A stretch of 7,449 nucleotides of DNA from NCBI GenBank assembly GCA_028293095.1, contig JAQGPK010000103.1, positions 1 through 7,449 of the forward strand, given 5' to 3'. Shown here in pieces: positions 1 through 6,650 of the stretch. The position numbers were made by a program, and so were the translations under genes. The stretch's first letter is position 1; each line of letters begins with the position of its first letter. This DNA is from Chlamydiia bacterium (GTDB lineage: Bacteria; Chlamydiota; Chlamydiia; Chlamydiales; FEN-1388). Under the pieces are notes generated by a model. The model worked only from the letters and a program-made list of their open reading frames with translations, was not told the DNA's origin and searched no databases.

Positions 1-1
1 C

Positions 2-424
2 CCCTATACTTCTTTGAAAGATATGAACGGTAAAGAATTGGGATTTGAAAGGGGCTATATATGGGCACTACAGATAAAAGATAGTACAAGTAGTATTTTT
101 AGGCCTTACGATGACGTAACCTCGGCAATAGATGATCTTATTGCATCTCACCTTGATGGGGTTATCGTTGATGCACTTGTCGGTTACCGCCTTGCAAGTG
201 GTCTATATAGAGGATCTTTACGAGCAGCAGGCCCACCTATTATACCGCTAGGTATTCGCCTCATTGTGAAGAAAGGAAAAAATGAAGAGCTTGTTACCTT
301 GTTCAATCAAGGATTAGCGGAACTCAAAAAATCTGGCCTGTATGAGAAAGTTCTGCGCTATTGGGGCCTTTTTGATGTCGAGAATCCGAAATCTGCTCTC
401 AGCGAAAGTCCCACTACGTTTTAA
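2..424 (+). CDS. Amino-acid ABC transporter periplasmic binding protein, C-terminal part (5'-truncated by window edge)
   Basis: This is the C-terminal 140 residues of a solute-binding protein of the SBP_bac_3 (polar amino acid, ArtJ/GlnH/HisJ-like) family. Such proteins capture an amino acid outside the inner membrane and deliver it to an ABC permease. The frame is open to the left edge, so the apparent TTG start at 14 is almost certainly internal. Family hallmarks appear in order: a 'DMNGKELGFERG' stretch like the usual 'DLKGKKVGVQxGS'; 'YDDVTSAIDDLIASHLDGVIVD', matching the helix and strand in which the family usually has 'DAVVxD'; 'GIRLIVKKG', the hinge strand; and a final 'NQGLAELKKSGLYEKVLRYWG', the classic C-terminal helix ('NxALxxLxxxGxYxxIxxKW'). 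A tail of about 15 residues follows. The ligand cannot be read from this part. In Chlamydia the comparable protein is ArtJ (arginine-binding), but the symbol is not assigned. It converges on glgP with 6 bases between stops. Confidence 0.82.
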   Translation, partial: PYTSLKDMNGKELGFERGYIWALQIKDSTSSIFRPYDDVTSAIDDLIASHLDGVIVDALVGYRLASGLYRGSLRAAGPPIIPLGIRLIVKKGKNEELVTLFNQGLAELKKSGLYEKVLRYWGLFDVENPKSALSESPTTF

Positions 425-430
425 CTCATC

Positions 431-2995
431 TTAGGTCGTGGATTCACGATAGACCTTTCGTACCTTTGTAAGGAGTGCTGGATCTGGTGGACAGGGAGAA
501 AGATCCCAAATCTTGGTACAGTACTCTTGTATTGCGCGATCTGTTGAAAAATTGTACATCCCTGCGATATTATGGATGGCATATTCCGCCCACTTGTGAG
601 GCTCAGTGTAAAGGGCTTCAACGCGTTGTTGCGTCGCGTAATAGCTATCGAAGTCTTTGAGGATAAAATACTTATCGGGCATCGATCCCCAACTACTTTC
701 AAGCAACGCATAATATAAAGAGCTTAAGGACTGATGCTCGACATCATAGGTTGTCAGGGAGCGATCTCGAAGAGAATCGACAGCACGTTTCAATTTAGGA
801 TTACTGCTATAGACATCCCAAGCACGATAGGAATTTTTAACTTTCATTGTCGCAATTTCTTCTGCGGAGCAGCCAAAACGAAATGGCCACCATTCATCGG
901 TCACAGCTTTACGCATTTCAATATTGGCGCCATCTTCAGTACCGATCGTTAACGCGCCATTCATAGAAAACTTCATGTTACCAGTTCCTGAGGCTTCCAT
1001 CCCAGCTGTTGAAATCTGCTCTGAGAGATCAGCTGCAGGTATTATGAGCTCTGCTCGCGAAACAAAATAGTTTTCAATATACACAACGTTCAGAAATTTA
1101 TTAGCAATCGGGTCATTATTGACTTTTTTGGCGATACAAGAAATGAGGCGAATGATTGTTTTTGCAATTTCATAGCTGGCCGCAGCCTTTCCTGAGAAAA
1201 TAGCGACCCGTTTGATGCGAGGGGCATCAGGGTTTTCAAGAATTTCGTGGTAGAGAACAATCAGATAGAGCGCATAGAGGAGCTGCCTTTTATATTCATG
1301 GACTCGTTTTACCTGACAATCAAAGAGCGCCGAGCTATCTAAGGTGAGATTTGAGGGGAGCTGTTTTCCAGTGGCATCGCGAGGGCGGCCTTCCGTCTGA
1401 AGAAAATCGAGAAGAGTTTGTTTATTTTGCCTTTTAATTTCTAAAAATTCTTTTTGACTTGCCTCGTCTGCTGCGAATGTGGCAAGTTTTGCAATTTGAC
1501 TAAAGTCTGTGACCCATCCCTTACCAATACGTGCTGTAATGAAGTCTGCAAGCGTAGGGTTACAGTTCAAGAGCCAGCGTCTGTGCGTTACACCATTGGT
1601 CACGTTGACAAATTTATCTGGAAAAAGCTCGTAAAACTCTCTAAAGGCCTGTTTTTTTAAAATTTCTGTATGGAGCTCTGCGACCCCATTAACTTTATGA
1701 GAGCCAATGATGGCAAGGTTTGCCATGCGTACCTGACCATTTTCAAGAATAGAGAGATGGCGCACGCGCTCTTCATCACGAGGATAGCGAGTACGGACAA
1801 CGTTGCAAAAATCGTAGTTGATGCGTTCGATGATTTTGTATTGGCGAGGCAGAAGATAGCGGAAGAGGGTTTGATCCCACTGTTCAAGGGCCTCTGTCAT
1901 GATGGTATGGTTGGTATAGCTCACGCAGCCTTGGGTAATTTCCCAAGCTTGTTTCCAGGAAACATTGTAGGTTTTTGTAAGGATACGCATGAGCTCTGCA
2001 ATGAGGACAGATGGATGCGTATCATTAATTTGAATGCGGACTTTATCGCCAAATTCGTTGATATTTTCATGCTTTGAAAAGTAGTGGCGAAAGATATCTT
2101 GTAAAGATGCGGATGCTAAAAGGAATTCTTGCTTTAAGCGAATGCGCTTGCCCGTTTCATGCACATCGCTTGGATAGAGCACATCGGTAAGCGTTGTATT
2201 TTCAGCTGCTTGATCAAGACGGCCTGCATTGTAGCGCTGTAAGAGGAAGTTACGTGGTGACTCTTTAGTACTCCAAAGGCGCAAAGTAACGACGCTAAAG
2301 TCACTGGTTTCATTGTAGCCGAGGATAGGGATATCATAGGGCATCGCCCAGACCTCTTCGTGATCAATGAGGTTAAAGGCCTCTTCAGACGTTTGATCTA
2401 CAATTTTTACAGGTGTTCCGCAGAATTTCACAGAGAGTGTTCGTAAATCGCGCCTAAACTCCCAAGGGTTTTCTGTACGCAGCCAGAGGTCTGGCTTTTC
2501 AATCTGGACGCCATCCCAGATTTGCTGTTCAAAAAGGCCATATTGATAGCGCAGTCCATAGCCACGAGCTGGCATTTCAAGCGTTGCGAGGGAGTCAAGG
2601 AAACAGGAGGCGAGTCTTCCGAGGCCGCCGTTACCAAGATTAGGCTCATACTCGTGTGAAATGAGCTCTTGTAGAGAGCGATTTGTTTTTTTTAAGACGC
2701 GTTGGATGACTTCTTGATTTTTCAGATTGACGATATTGTTTGTTAGAAAACGGCCTGGTAGATACTCCATCGAAAGGTAGTAGAGCGAGCGAACGTTTTT
2801 ATCCATCCAGGTCTCGGCAGTTGCCTGCCAGTTAATCATGATGCCTTCTCTAATTGCATAGCAGAAAGCGCGGTAGAACTCGTCAGCATCTGCCTCTTCT
2901 ATGACACGACCGAACATGGTGATGAGGTAGTATTTTATTTTCTGCACGAGAATTTCTGCTTGTGCATCTAATGACTGTGCATCTAAGATTCCCAT
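431..2995 (-). CDS. glgP: Glycogen/maltodextrin phosphorylase
   Basis: Cytoplasmic PLP enzyme (glycosyltransferase family 35) that phosphorolyses alpha-1,4-glucan to glucose-1-phosphate. The 854 residues carry the family landmarks in order: 'YYLSMEYLPGR' (about 72-82); 'EPNLGNGGLGRLASCFLDS' (117-135); 'INDTHPSVLIAELMR' (323-337); 'TNHTIMTEALE' with H363 matching rabbit His377; 'VNGVAELH' (435-442); 'NVTNGVTHRRW' (464-474); 'VKRVHEYKRQLL' (562-573), giving K563, R564 and K569 for rabbit K568, R569 and K574; and 'EASGTGNMKFSMNGALTIGT' (667-686) with E667 and PLP lysine K675 (rabbit E672 and K680). All expected catalytic residues seem present, so the enzyme should be active. It is longer than E. 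coli GlgP (about 815 aa), with some 20 extra C-terminal residues. The block at about 598-609 reads 'AIFSGKAAASYE' where most family members have 'GGKAAPGY'. The ATG at 2995 is preceded by an AAAAGGA Shine-Dalgarno 8 bases away. It is divergent from oppA, and no other glycogen gene lies in the window. Confidence 0.97.
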   Translation of the reverse strand: MGILDAQSLDAQAEILVQKIKYYLITMFGRVIEEADADEFYRAFCYAIREGIMINWQATAETWMDKNVRSLYYLSMEYLPGRFLTNNIVNLKNQEVIQRVLKKTNRSLQELISHEYEPNLGNGGLGRLASCFLDSLATLEMPARGYGLRYQYGLFEQQIWDGVQIEKPDLWLRTENPWEFRRDLRTLSVKFCGTPVKIVDQTSEEAFNLIDHEEVWAMPYDIPILGYNETSDFSVVTLRLWSTKESPRNFLLQRYNAGRLDQAAENTTLTDVLYPSDVHETGKRIRLKQEFLLASASLQDIFRHYFSKHENINEFGDKVRIQINDTHPSVLIAELMRILTKTYNVSWKQAWEITQGCVSYTNHTIMTEALEQWDQTLFRYLLPRQYKIIERINYDFCNVVRTRYPRDEERVRHLSILENGQVRMANLAIIGSHKVNGVAELHTEILKKQAFREFYELFPDKFVNVTNGVTHRRWLLNCNPTLADFITARIGKGWVTDFSQIAKLATFAADEASQKEFLEIKRQNKQTLLDFLQTEGRPRDATGKQLPSNLTLDSSALFDCQVKRVHEYKRQLLYALYLIVLYHEILENPDAPRIKRVAIFSGKAAASYEIAKTIIRLISCIAKKVNNDPIANKFLNVVYIENYFVSRAELIIPAADLSEQISTAGMEASGTGNMKFSMNGALTIGTEDGANIEMRKAVTDEWWPFRFGCSAEEIATMKVKNSYRAWDVYSSNPKLKRAVDSLRDRSLTTYDVEHQSLSSLYYALLESSWGSMPDKYFILKDFDSYYATQQRVEALYTEPHKWAEYAIHNIAGMYNFSTDRAIQEYCTKIWDLSPCPPDPALLTKVRKVYRESTT

Positions 2996-3003
2996 GGAGG
3001 TTG

Positions 3004-3010
3004 TCCTTTT
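3004..3010 (-). promoter_or_regulatory. Ribosome binding site of glgP
   Basis: On the minus strand this reads AAAAGGA, 8 bases upstream of the ATG at 2995. It fixes the glgP start, since the next upstream sequence shows no better initiation site. Confidence 0.7.
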
Positions 3011-3071
3011 GACTCGCTACTTAGTAATTGAAACTTAGTGCCTATATATACTAAACATAATTTTATTACAG

Positions 3072-3079
3072 AAAAAAGG
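3072..3079 (+). promoter_or_regulatory. Ribosome binding site of oppA-like gene
   Basis: AAAAAAGG ends 5 bases before the ATG at 3085, an ordinary Shine-Dalgarno position. It supports this ATG as the start and therefore the N-terminal membrane anchor as part of the protein. Confidence 0.65.
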
Positions 3080-3084
3080 TAACG

Positions 3085-5142
3085 ATGCAAAAACGGTCAT
3101 GGATAGGGGTTTTCTTTCGCAGTACTGCAATTCTTTTTATTCTTGTATTTTTAGCACTTCTCTACTGGTCTTCTGTTTTACAAGAAGAGCGGCTACGGAG
3201 CATTGAGAGCTCATTACAGGATATACGGCAGACTATTTCTCAGCCGCACGTGCAAGGAAGTGACGTCTCACCACAAAAGAAGCCAATTACTTTGCGCCCT
3301 CTTATGGATCCCTCTTTACCAAATCTTCTTGTAGAGGACCCCTATTTTACAAAGACTCTTCCTGAGATCCTAGGAAAAAATTTTACAGTGAAAGGAACGC
3401 TGAGACGCGCGACTATAGGACAGGCAAATGACCTTCATCCCTTCAGTATGTGGGCAAATGTTGTGGAATATCTGAGCTATTGTCAAGGATTTACAGCGAG
3501 TGTGCAGTTTGGAAGATTTGATGTACTTGTCCAAGATATGGCCATCAAAATCGAAGAGCGAGCCGTACAAGAGCCGGAGGTTGCCTCCTTTTGGGTGCAT
3601 TTAAGAGAAGGCATGATGTGGGAGCCCTTAAATCCTCAACACTTTGCGAGCGAAGTGCAACTCTCGCCTCATTTTTTAAAGCGCCATCCAGTGACTGCTC
3701 ATGATTTTAAATTCTATTTTCAAGCTTTTAAAAATCCTCATGTGGATGTAGCTGCAGCTGCAACCATGAGACAACTCTTTACTGATATGGATCGAATCGA
3801 GGTAATCGATGATCTGACGTTCGTTGTCTATTATAAAAAAACGATGATAACTGACTCAAAAGGCGCCTCTAGCTATAAACTCCCCTATGCTGCAATACGC
3901 CAGATCGCATCACTGACTCCCTTAGCTTCTTTTGTCTATAAGTATCAAGCCAATGGGTCAAAAATTTCAGAAAATGATACCGATAAGGACTTTTACGCTA
4001 AGAGCTCATATTGGGCGCAATACTTTCATAATCATTTTGCCAGACGTGTCATTGTCTCTTGTGGCCCATGGATTTTTGATGGGGTCTCTGATACGCAGAT
4101 TCGATTTAAGCGCAATCCCAACTACTTTCTTCCTACCTTTGCTCTCTTTGAGAATATGGAGATCTATTTTTTAGAAAATCCCGATTCCATTTGGCGCGAT
4201 TTTATGGCGCAAAAAATAGACTGTTGCGAAATCCCTCCACAGCATCTTGTAGATTTGGAGCACTTTTTAGAGTCACCTTTTTATAAAGAAGAAAAGGCTA
4301 AAGGGCATGAAGTGAAGAGCTTGGATTATCTGATGAGGATGTTTTCATTCGTTGGCTGGAATATAAAAAGACCGCTTTTTAGTAATAAAAAGGTGCGTCA
4401 AGCGCTTGCCATGGCAATTGATGGGAAACGGATCATCCAGCAAAATTTAAATGGGAAAGGGGTTCAAATCACAGGTCCATTTTTCTGCTTATCGCCTTCC
4501 TATGACTCTACTATTGCACCTTGGTCCTATGATCCTGATGAAGCAGCTCGCTTGCTTGCAGAAGAGGGATGGGTTGATTCAGATGGTGATGGAGTGATTG
4601 ATAAACTTATTGACGGTAGCCGAGTGCCATTTCGCTTTACCTTAACCTACTACGTCAAGAATCCTGCGACAAAAGCTAATGTGGAGCTCATTGCGAATCA
4701 ATTAAAGAGTATTGGAGTGGATTGTATCCCGCATGGAGTAGATCTTGCCGATTTATCTGCAGCGCTTGATGATAAAAATTTTGATGCTCATTTCCTTGCT
4801 TGGGAAAGTGGCCTGCCTCCAGAAGATCCTGAGCAGATTTGGCACTCGAGAGGGGCGAATATAAAGGCCTCTTCAAATACAATTGGTTTTGCAAATGCGG
4901 AGGCGGATCACCTCATCTCTCTTTTAAAATTCGAACAGGATGAAAAAGAGCGTACGATGCTCTATCATCGCTTCCATGCACTCATTCATGAAGAGGCGCC
5001 TTATCTCTTTTTGTATACGACTAAAATGACGCTCGTCTATTGGAGTGATCTTAAAAATATTTTTATTCCAAAAGATCGACAGGATTTAATACCAGGTGCA
5101 ACTCTGGATGAGCCTTCGGTGGTACATGGCTGGAAAGAATGA
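3085..5142 (+). CDS. oppA: Oligopeptide ABC transporter substrate-binding protein, membrane-anchored (SBP_bac_5 family)
   Basis: Peptide-binding subunit of an Opp/Dpp/Yej-type ABC importer, acting on the outer face of the inner membrane. Residues 1-12 are basic and 13-31 form one hydrophobic segment. No lipobox cysteine follows (the first Cys is C133) and no clear signal-peptidase site is visible, so it is probably an uncleaved anchor rather than a lipoprotein. Residues 31-52 have hydrophobic residues in heptad spacing (L37, I40, L44, I47, I51), then a polar linker to about 100. The SBP_bac_5 body follows: 'VTAHDFKFYFQAFKNP' (203-218, compare E. coli OppA 'VTAQDF'), 'GWNIKRPLFSNKKVRQALAMAID' (424-446), 'YDPDEAARLLAEEGW' (482-496) and an acidic 'DSDGDG' loop (498-503). 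At 685 aa it is longer than E. coli OppA (about 543), mainly through the N-terminal extension and central inserts. It is first in an operon, and its TGA overlaps the oppB ATG. The ligand may be other than peptide; the family also binds nickel, sugars and siderophores, but the permease partners favour peptide. Confidence 0.88.
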   Translation: MQKRSWIGVFFRSTAILFILVFLALLYWSSVLQEERLRSIESSLQDIRQTISQPHVQGSDVSPQKKPITLRPLMDPSLPNLLVEDPYFTKTLPEILGKNFTVKGTLRRATIGQANDLHPFSMWANVVEYLSYCQGFTASVQFGRFDVLVQDMAIKIEERAVQEPEVASFWVHLREGMMWEPLNPQHFASEVQLSPHFLKRHPVTAHDFKFYFQAFKNPHVDVAAAATMRQLFTDMDRIEVIDDLTFVVYYKKTMITDSKGASSYKLPYAAIRQIASLTPLASFVYKYQANGSKISENDTDKDFYAKSSYWAQYFHNHFARRVIVSCGPWIFDGVSDTQIRFKRNPNYFLPTFALFENMEIYFLENPDSIWRDFMAQKIDCCEIPPQHLVDLEHFLESPFYKEEKAKGHEVKSLDYLMRMFSFVGWNIKRPLFSNKKVRQALAMAIDGKRIIQQNLNGKGVQITGPFFCLSPSYDSTIAPWSYDPDEAARLLAEEGWVDSDGDGVIDKLIDGSRVPFRFTLTYYVKNPATKANVELIANQLKSIGVDCIPHGVDLADLSAALDDKNFDAHFLAWESGLPPEDPEQIWHSRGANIKASSNTIGFANAEADHLISLLKFEQDEKERTMLYHRFHALIHEEAPYLFLYTTKMTLVYWSDLKNIFIPKDRQDLIPGATLDEPSVVHGWKE

Positions 5143-6650
5143 GATATAGATACATCCTCAAAAGACTTCTACTATTGCCTATCACTCTCTTTTTGATCAT
5201 TCTGGTTAATTTTGTGATTATCAATTTAGCGCCTGGTGAGCCTGTTTTTGTAACAGAGGTAGGAAAGGGGGGCGAGGCATCACGTAAAGAGGGACAAGGA
5301 GCCTCTCGCCATGATGAGAGGTATTTACAGTTTCGAGAATTTTTTGGCCTGACCCTTCCAATTTTATGGAATAGCTGGCCTTGGACAACTTCTGATAAAG
5401 TACTAGAAGATCTGACTATGCTGCAGTCAAGGAGAAATGCTGCAACAGGGGATGAGCTATCGGCCTCTGCCTATTCAGCGTTACAAATAGAGACAGGAGA
5501 TCGCGCCCGTTTTGTTTTGCCTATTCTTCTGCAGATCATGGAAGAGAAGGCGCAAAATATAGAGATTCGTAAAGAGGCCTTGTATCAATTTTTGCGGGGA
5601 GCTACTCGGTTTGCACATATTGGAGCAAGGCTTTCCGAACAAGAGCGCCAAGAGAATGAACAAATAAGTGTTAATAACTTGTATTTGGATGATTTCCGCA
5701 TCCATCCTTTAAGAACGAAAGAAGAGCTGAATAGAGAGGTCAGTGAGCTTCAAAAGTGGTATGGAATTCATCAGGAAGAGCTGCAAGGAAATCCTACAAG
5801 AGAGCAAAAAATTGTCCTCTTCTTTTTTGAAACCAGGTTTTCTAAATATCTAGGACGTGTTTTTCGGCTTGATTTTGGAGTATTGCGATCAGACACTAAT
5901 CGATCGGTGATAAGTGAGGTAATTTCAAGATTGAAGTATTCATTAACCTTATCTTTACTCCCAATGCTCGCGACATTTTTTCTCTGTCAGATTTTTGGGC
6001 TTTGTATGGCAATCTGGAAAGATTCGACTTTTGATAGATCTCTGAATCTTTTTTTCCTTCTCTTGTATGCGACCCCCGTCTTCGTGATTGGTCCATTTTT
6101 GATAGAAACGATTGCGTTGCATCACAACTACCCTTTTACATCGATTCCCTTTCCAATCAGAGGCTTTTCGAGCTCAGAGGCAATCTATAGCAATTTAACA
6201 ACCATTGAAAGAATTTTTGATATTGCACGGCATATCACTTTACCGCTTCTTACTATTTTGTATGGCAGTCTTGCTGTACAGTCACGTCTTTCAAGAGCTA
6301 TTTTTATTGATACCTTGAATTATGATTTTGTGCGCACAGCACGAGCAAAGGGAGTTGGTCCCTTAGTTCTTTACCTGATTCATGTTGGAAAAAATGCTGC
6401 AATTCCTATTGTTACATCAGTTGCAGGTTCATTAGGCGCGATTTTAGGTGGTTCTGTAATTGTAGAAACTATTTTTGAGATCCATGGTTTTGGAAAGTTC
6501 TTTTATGATGCGATTCTTAACCGTGATTATAATGTGATGATGTTTTCATCACTTGTGGGCTCATTTTTAGGACTTGTTGGATATCTTGTAGCGGATATTA
6601 CCTATATGTGGCTTGATCCTCGAGTGGATCTGGAGGCAAAACGAGCATGA
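5139..6650 (+). CDS. oppB: Oligopeptide ABC transporter permease, OppB/YejB-like, with large periplasmic insertion
   Basis: Inner-membrane permease, one half of the importer channel. TM1 is at about 8-30, followed by 'LAPGEP' (30-35), the usual OppB ending of TM1. Further hydrophobic segments lie near 268-293, 302-328, 365-387, 419-444 and 466-492, giving the family's six. The EAA loop that docks the ATPase is clear: 'DFVRTARAKGVGPLVLYLIH' (396-415). The C-terminal family blocks 'GGSVIVETIFEIHGFG' (437-452), 'NRDYNVMM' (461-468) and 'DPRVD' (493-497) are also present. OppB/DppB are about 300-340 aa and YejB about 364; this one is 503. The excess is about 150 residues (roughly 84-235) between 'FREFFGLTLPI' and 'YLGRVFRLDFG', that is, in the periplasmic loop between TM1 and TM2. 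Reading frame and base use run unbroken through it, so it is not a frameshift or fused remnant. The ATG overlaps the oppA stop by 4 bases with only a weak GGAAAG upstream, so translation is probably coupled. Confidence 0.93.
   Translation: MRYRYILKRLLLLPITLFLIILVNFVIINLAPGEPVFVTEVGKGGEASRKEGQGASRHDERYLQFREFFGLTLPILWNSWPWTTSDKVLEDLTMLQSRRNAATGDELSASAYSALQIETGDRARFVLPILLQIMEEKAQNIEIRKEALYQFLRGATRFAHIGARLSEQERQENEQISVNNLYLDDFRIHPLRTKEELNREVSELQKWYGIHQEELQGNPTREQKIVLFFFETRFSKYLGRVFRLDFGVLRSDTNRSVISEVISRLKYSLTLSLLPMLATFFLCQIFGLCMAIWKDSTFDRSLNLFFLLLYATPVFVIGPFLIETIALHHNYPFTSIPFPIRGFSSSEAIYSNLTTIERIFDIARHITLPLLTILYGSLAVQSRLSRAIFIDTLNYDFVRTARAKGVGPLVLYLIHVGKNAAIPIVTSVAGSLGAILGGSVIVETIFEIHGFGKFFYDAILNRDYNVMMFSSLVGSFLGLVGYLVADITYMWLDPRVDLEAKRA
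6632..6636 (+). promoter_or_regulatory. Ribosome binding site of oppC, inside the end of oppB
   Basis: GGAGG lies 10 bases before the ATG at 6647 and is the strongest Shine-Dalgarno core in the operon. It supports the overlapping ATG as the oppC start and gives that gene its own initiation signal besides coupling to oppB. Confidence 0.6.

Larger units (their letters stand above)
2996..3084. promoter_or_regulatory. Divergent glgP / oppA control region
   Basis: These 89 bases separate the divergent glgP and oppA starts, so both promoters must lie here or inside the neighbouring genes. The centre is an A/T-rich core, TATATATACT at 3043-3052. Its last six bases (TATACT, 3047-3052) match a sigma-70-type -10 box at five of six positions for oppA, and would place the transcript start roughly 25 bases before the oppA ATG. 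No convincing -35 box sits at 16-18 bases. TTGAAA at 3028-3033 is good in sequence but only 13 bases from TATACT. TATATA is self-complementary and could also serve as the glgP -10. The core is bracketed by TTAGT (3035-3039) and ACTAA (3050-3054), an inverted repeat. The heptamer ACTTAGT occurs twice, at 3019-3025 and 3033-3039. A promoter role is inference; the motifs are seen directly. Confidence 0.45.

Noticed and set aside
14..16. TTG at 14 as the start of the left-edge gene
   Set aside because: The frame stays open to base 2, and the visible protein begins in the middle of the SBP_bac_3 fold, so the real start lies outside the window.
434..455. Imperfect hairpin as an intrinsic terminator
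   Set aside because: The continuous stem is only about 5 base pairs, the extension needs a bulge, and no T-run follows on either strand.
421..711. Minus-strand open frame of 96 codons overlapping the end of glgP
   Set aside because: Same strand as glgP but in another frame; the glgP frame carries family similarity right to its stop, so there is no sign of a frameshift or an overlapping gene.
1670..2077. Plus-strand open frame of 135 codons opposite glgP
   Set aside because: It lies fully antisense to a phosphorylase with conserved motifs throughout; it has no recognisable domain and is explained by codon bias of the real gene. The same applies to the other antisense frames at 475-660, 734-952 and 1454-1660.
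3932..4174. Plus-strand open frame of 80 codons inside oppA
   Set aside because: It is out of frame with a well-supported SBP_bac_5 protein and has no ribosome binding site or domain.
5388..5843. OppB insertion as a transposon remnant or frameshifted fusion
   Set aside because: The frame is continuous, no inverted or direct repeats border it, base use matches the flanks, and the core permease motifs on both sides are intact.
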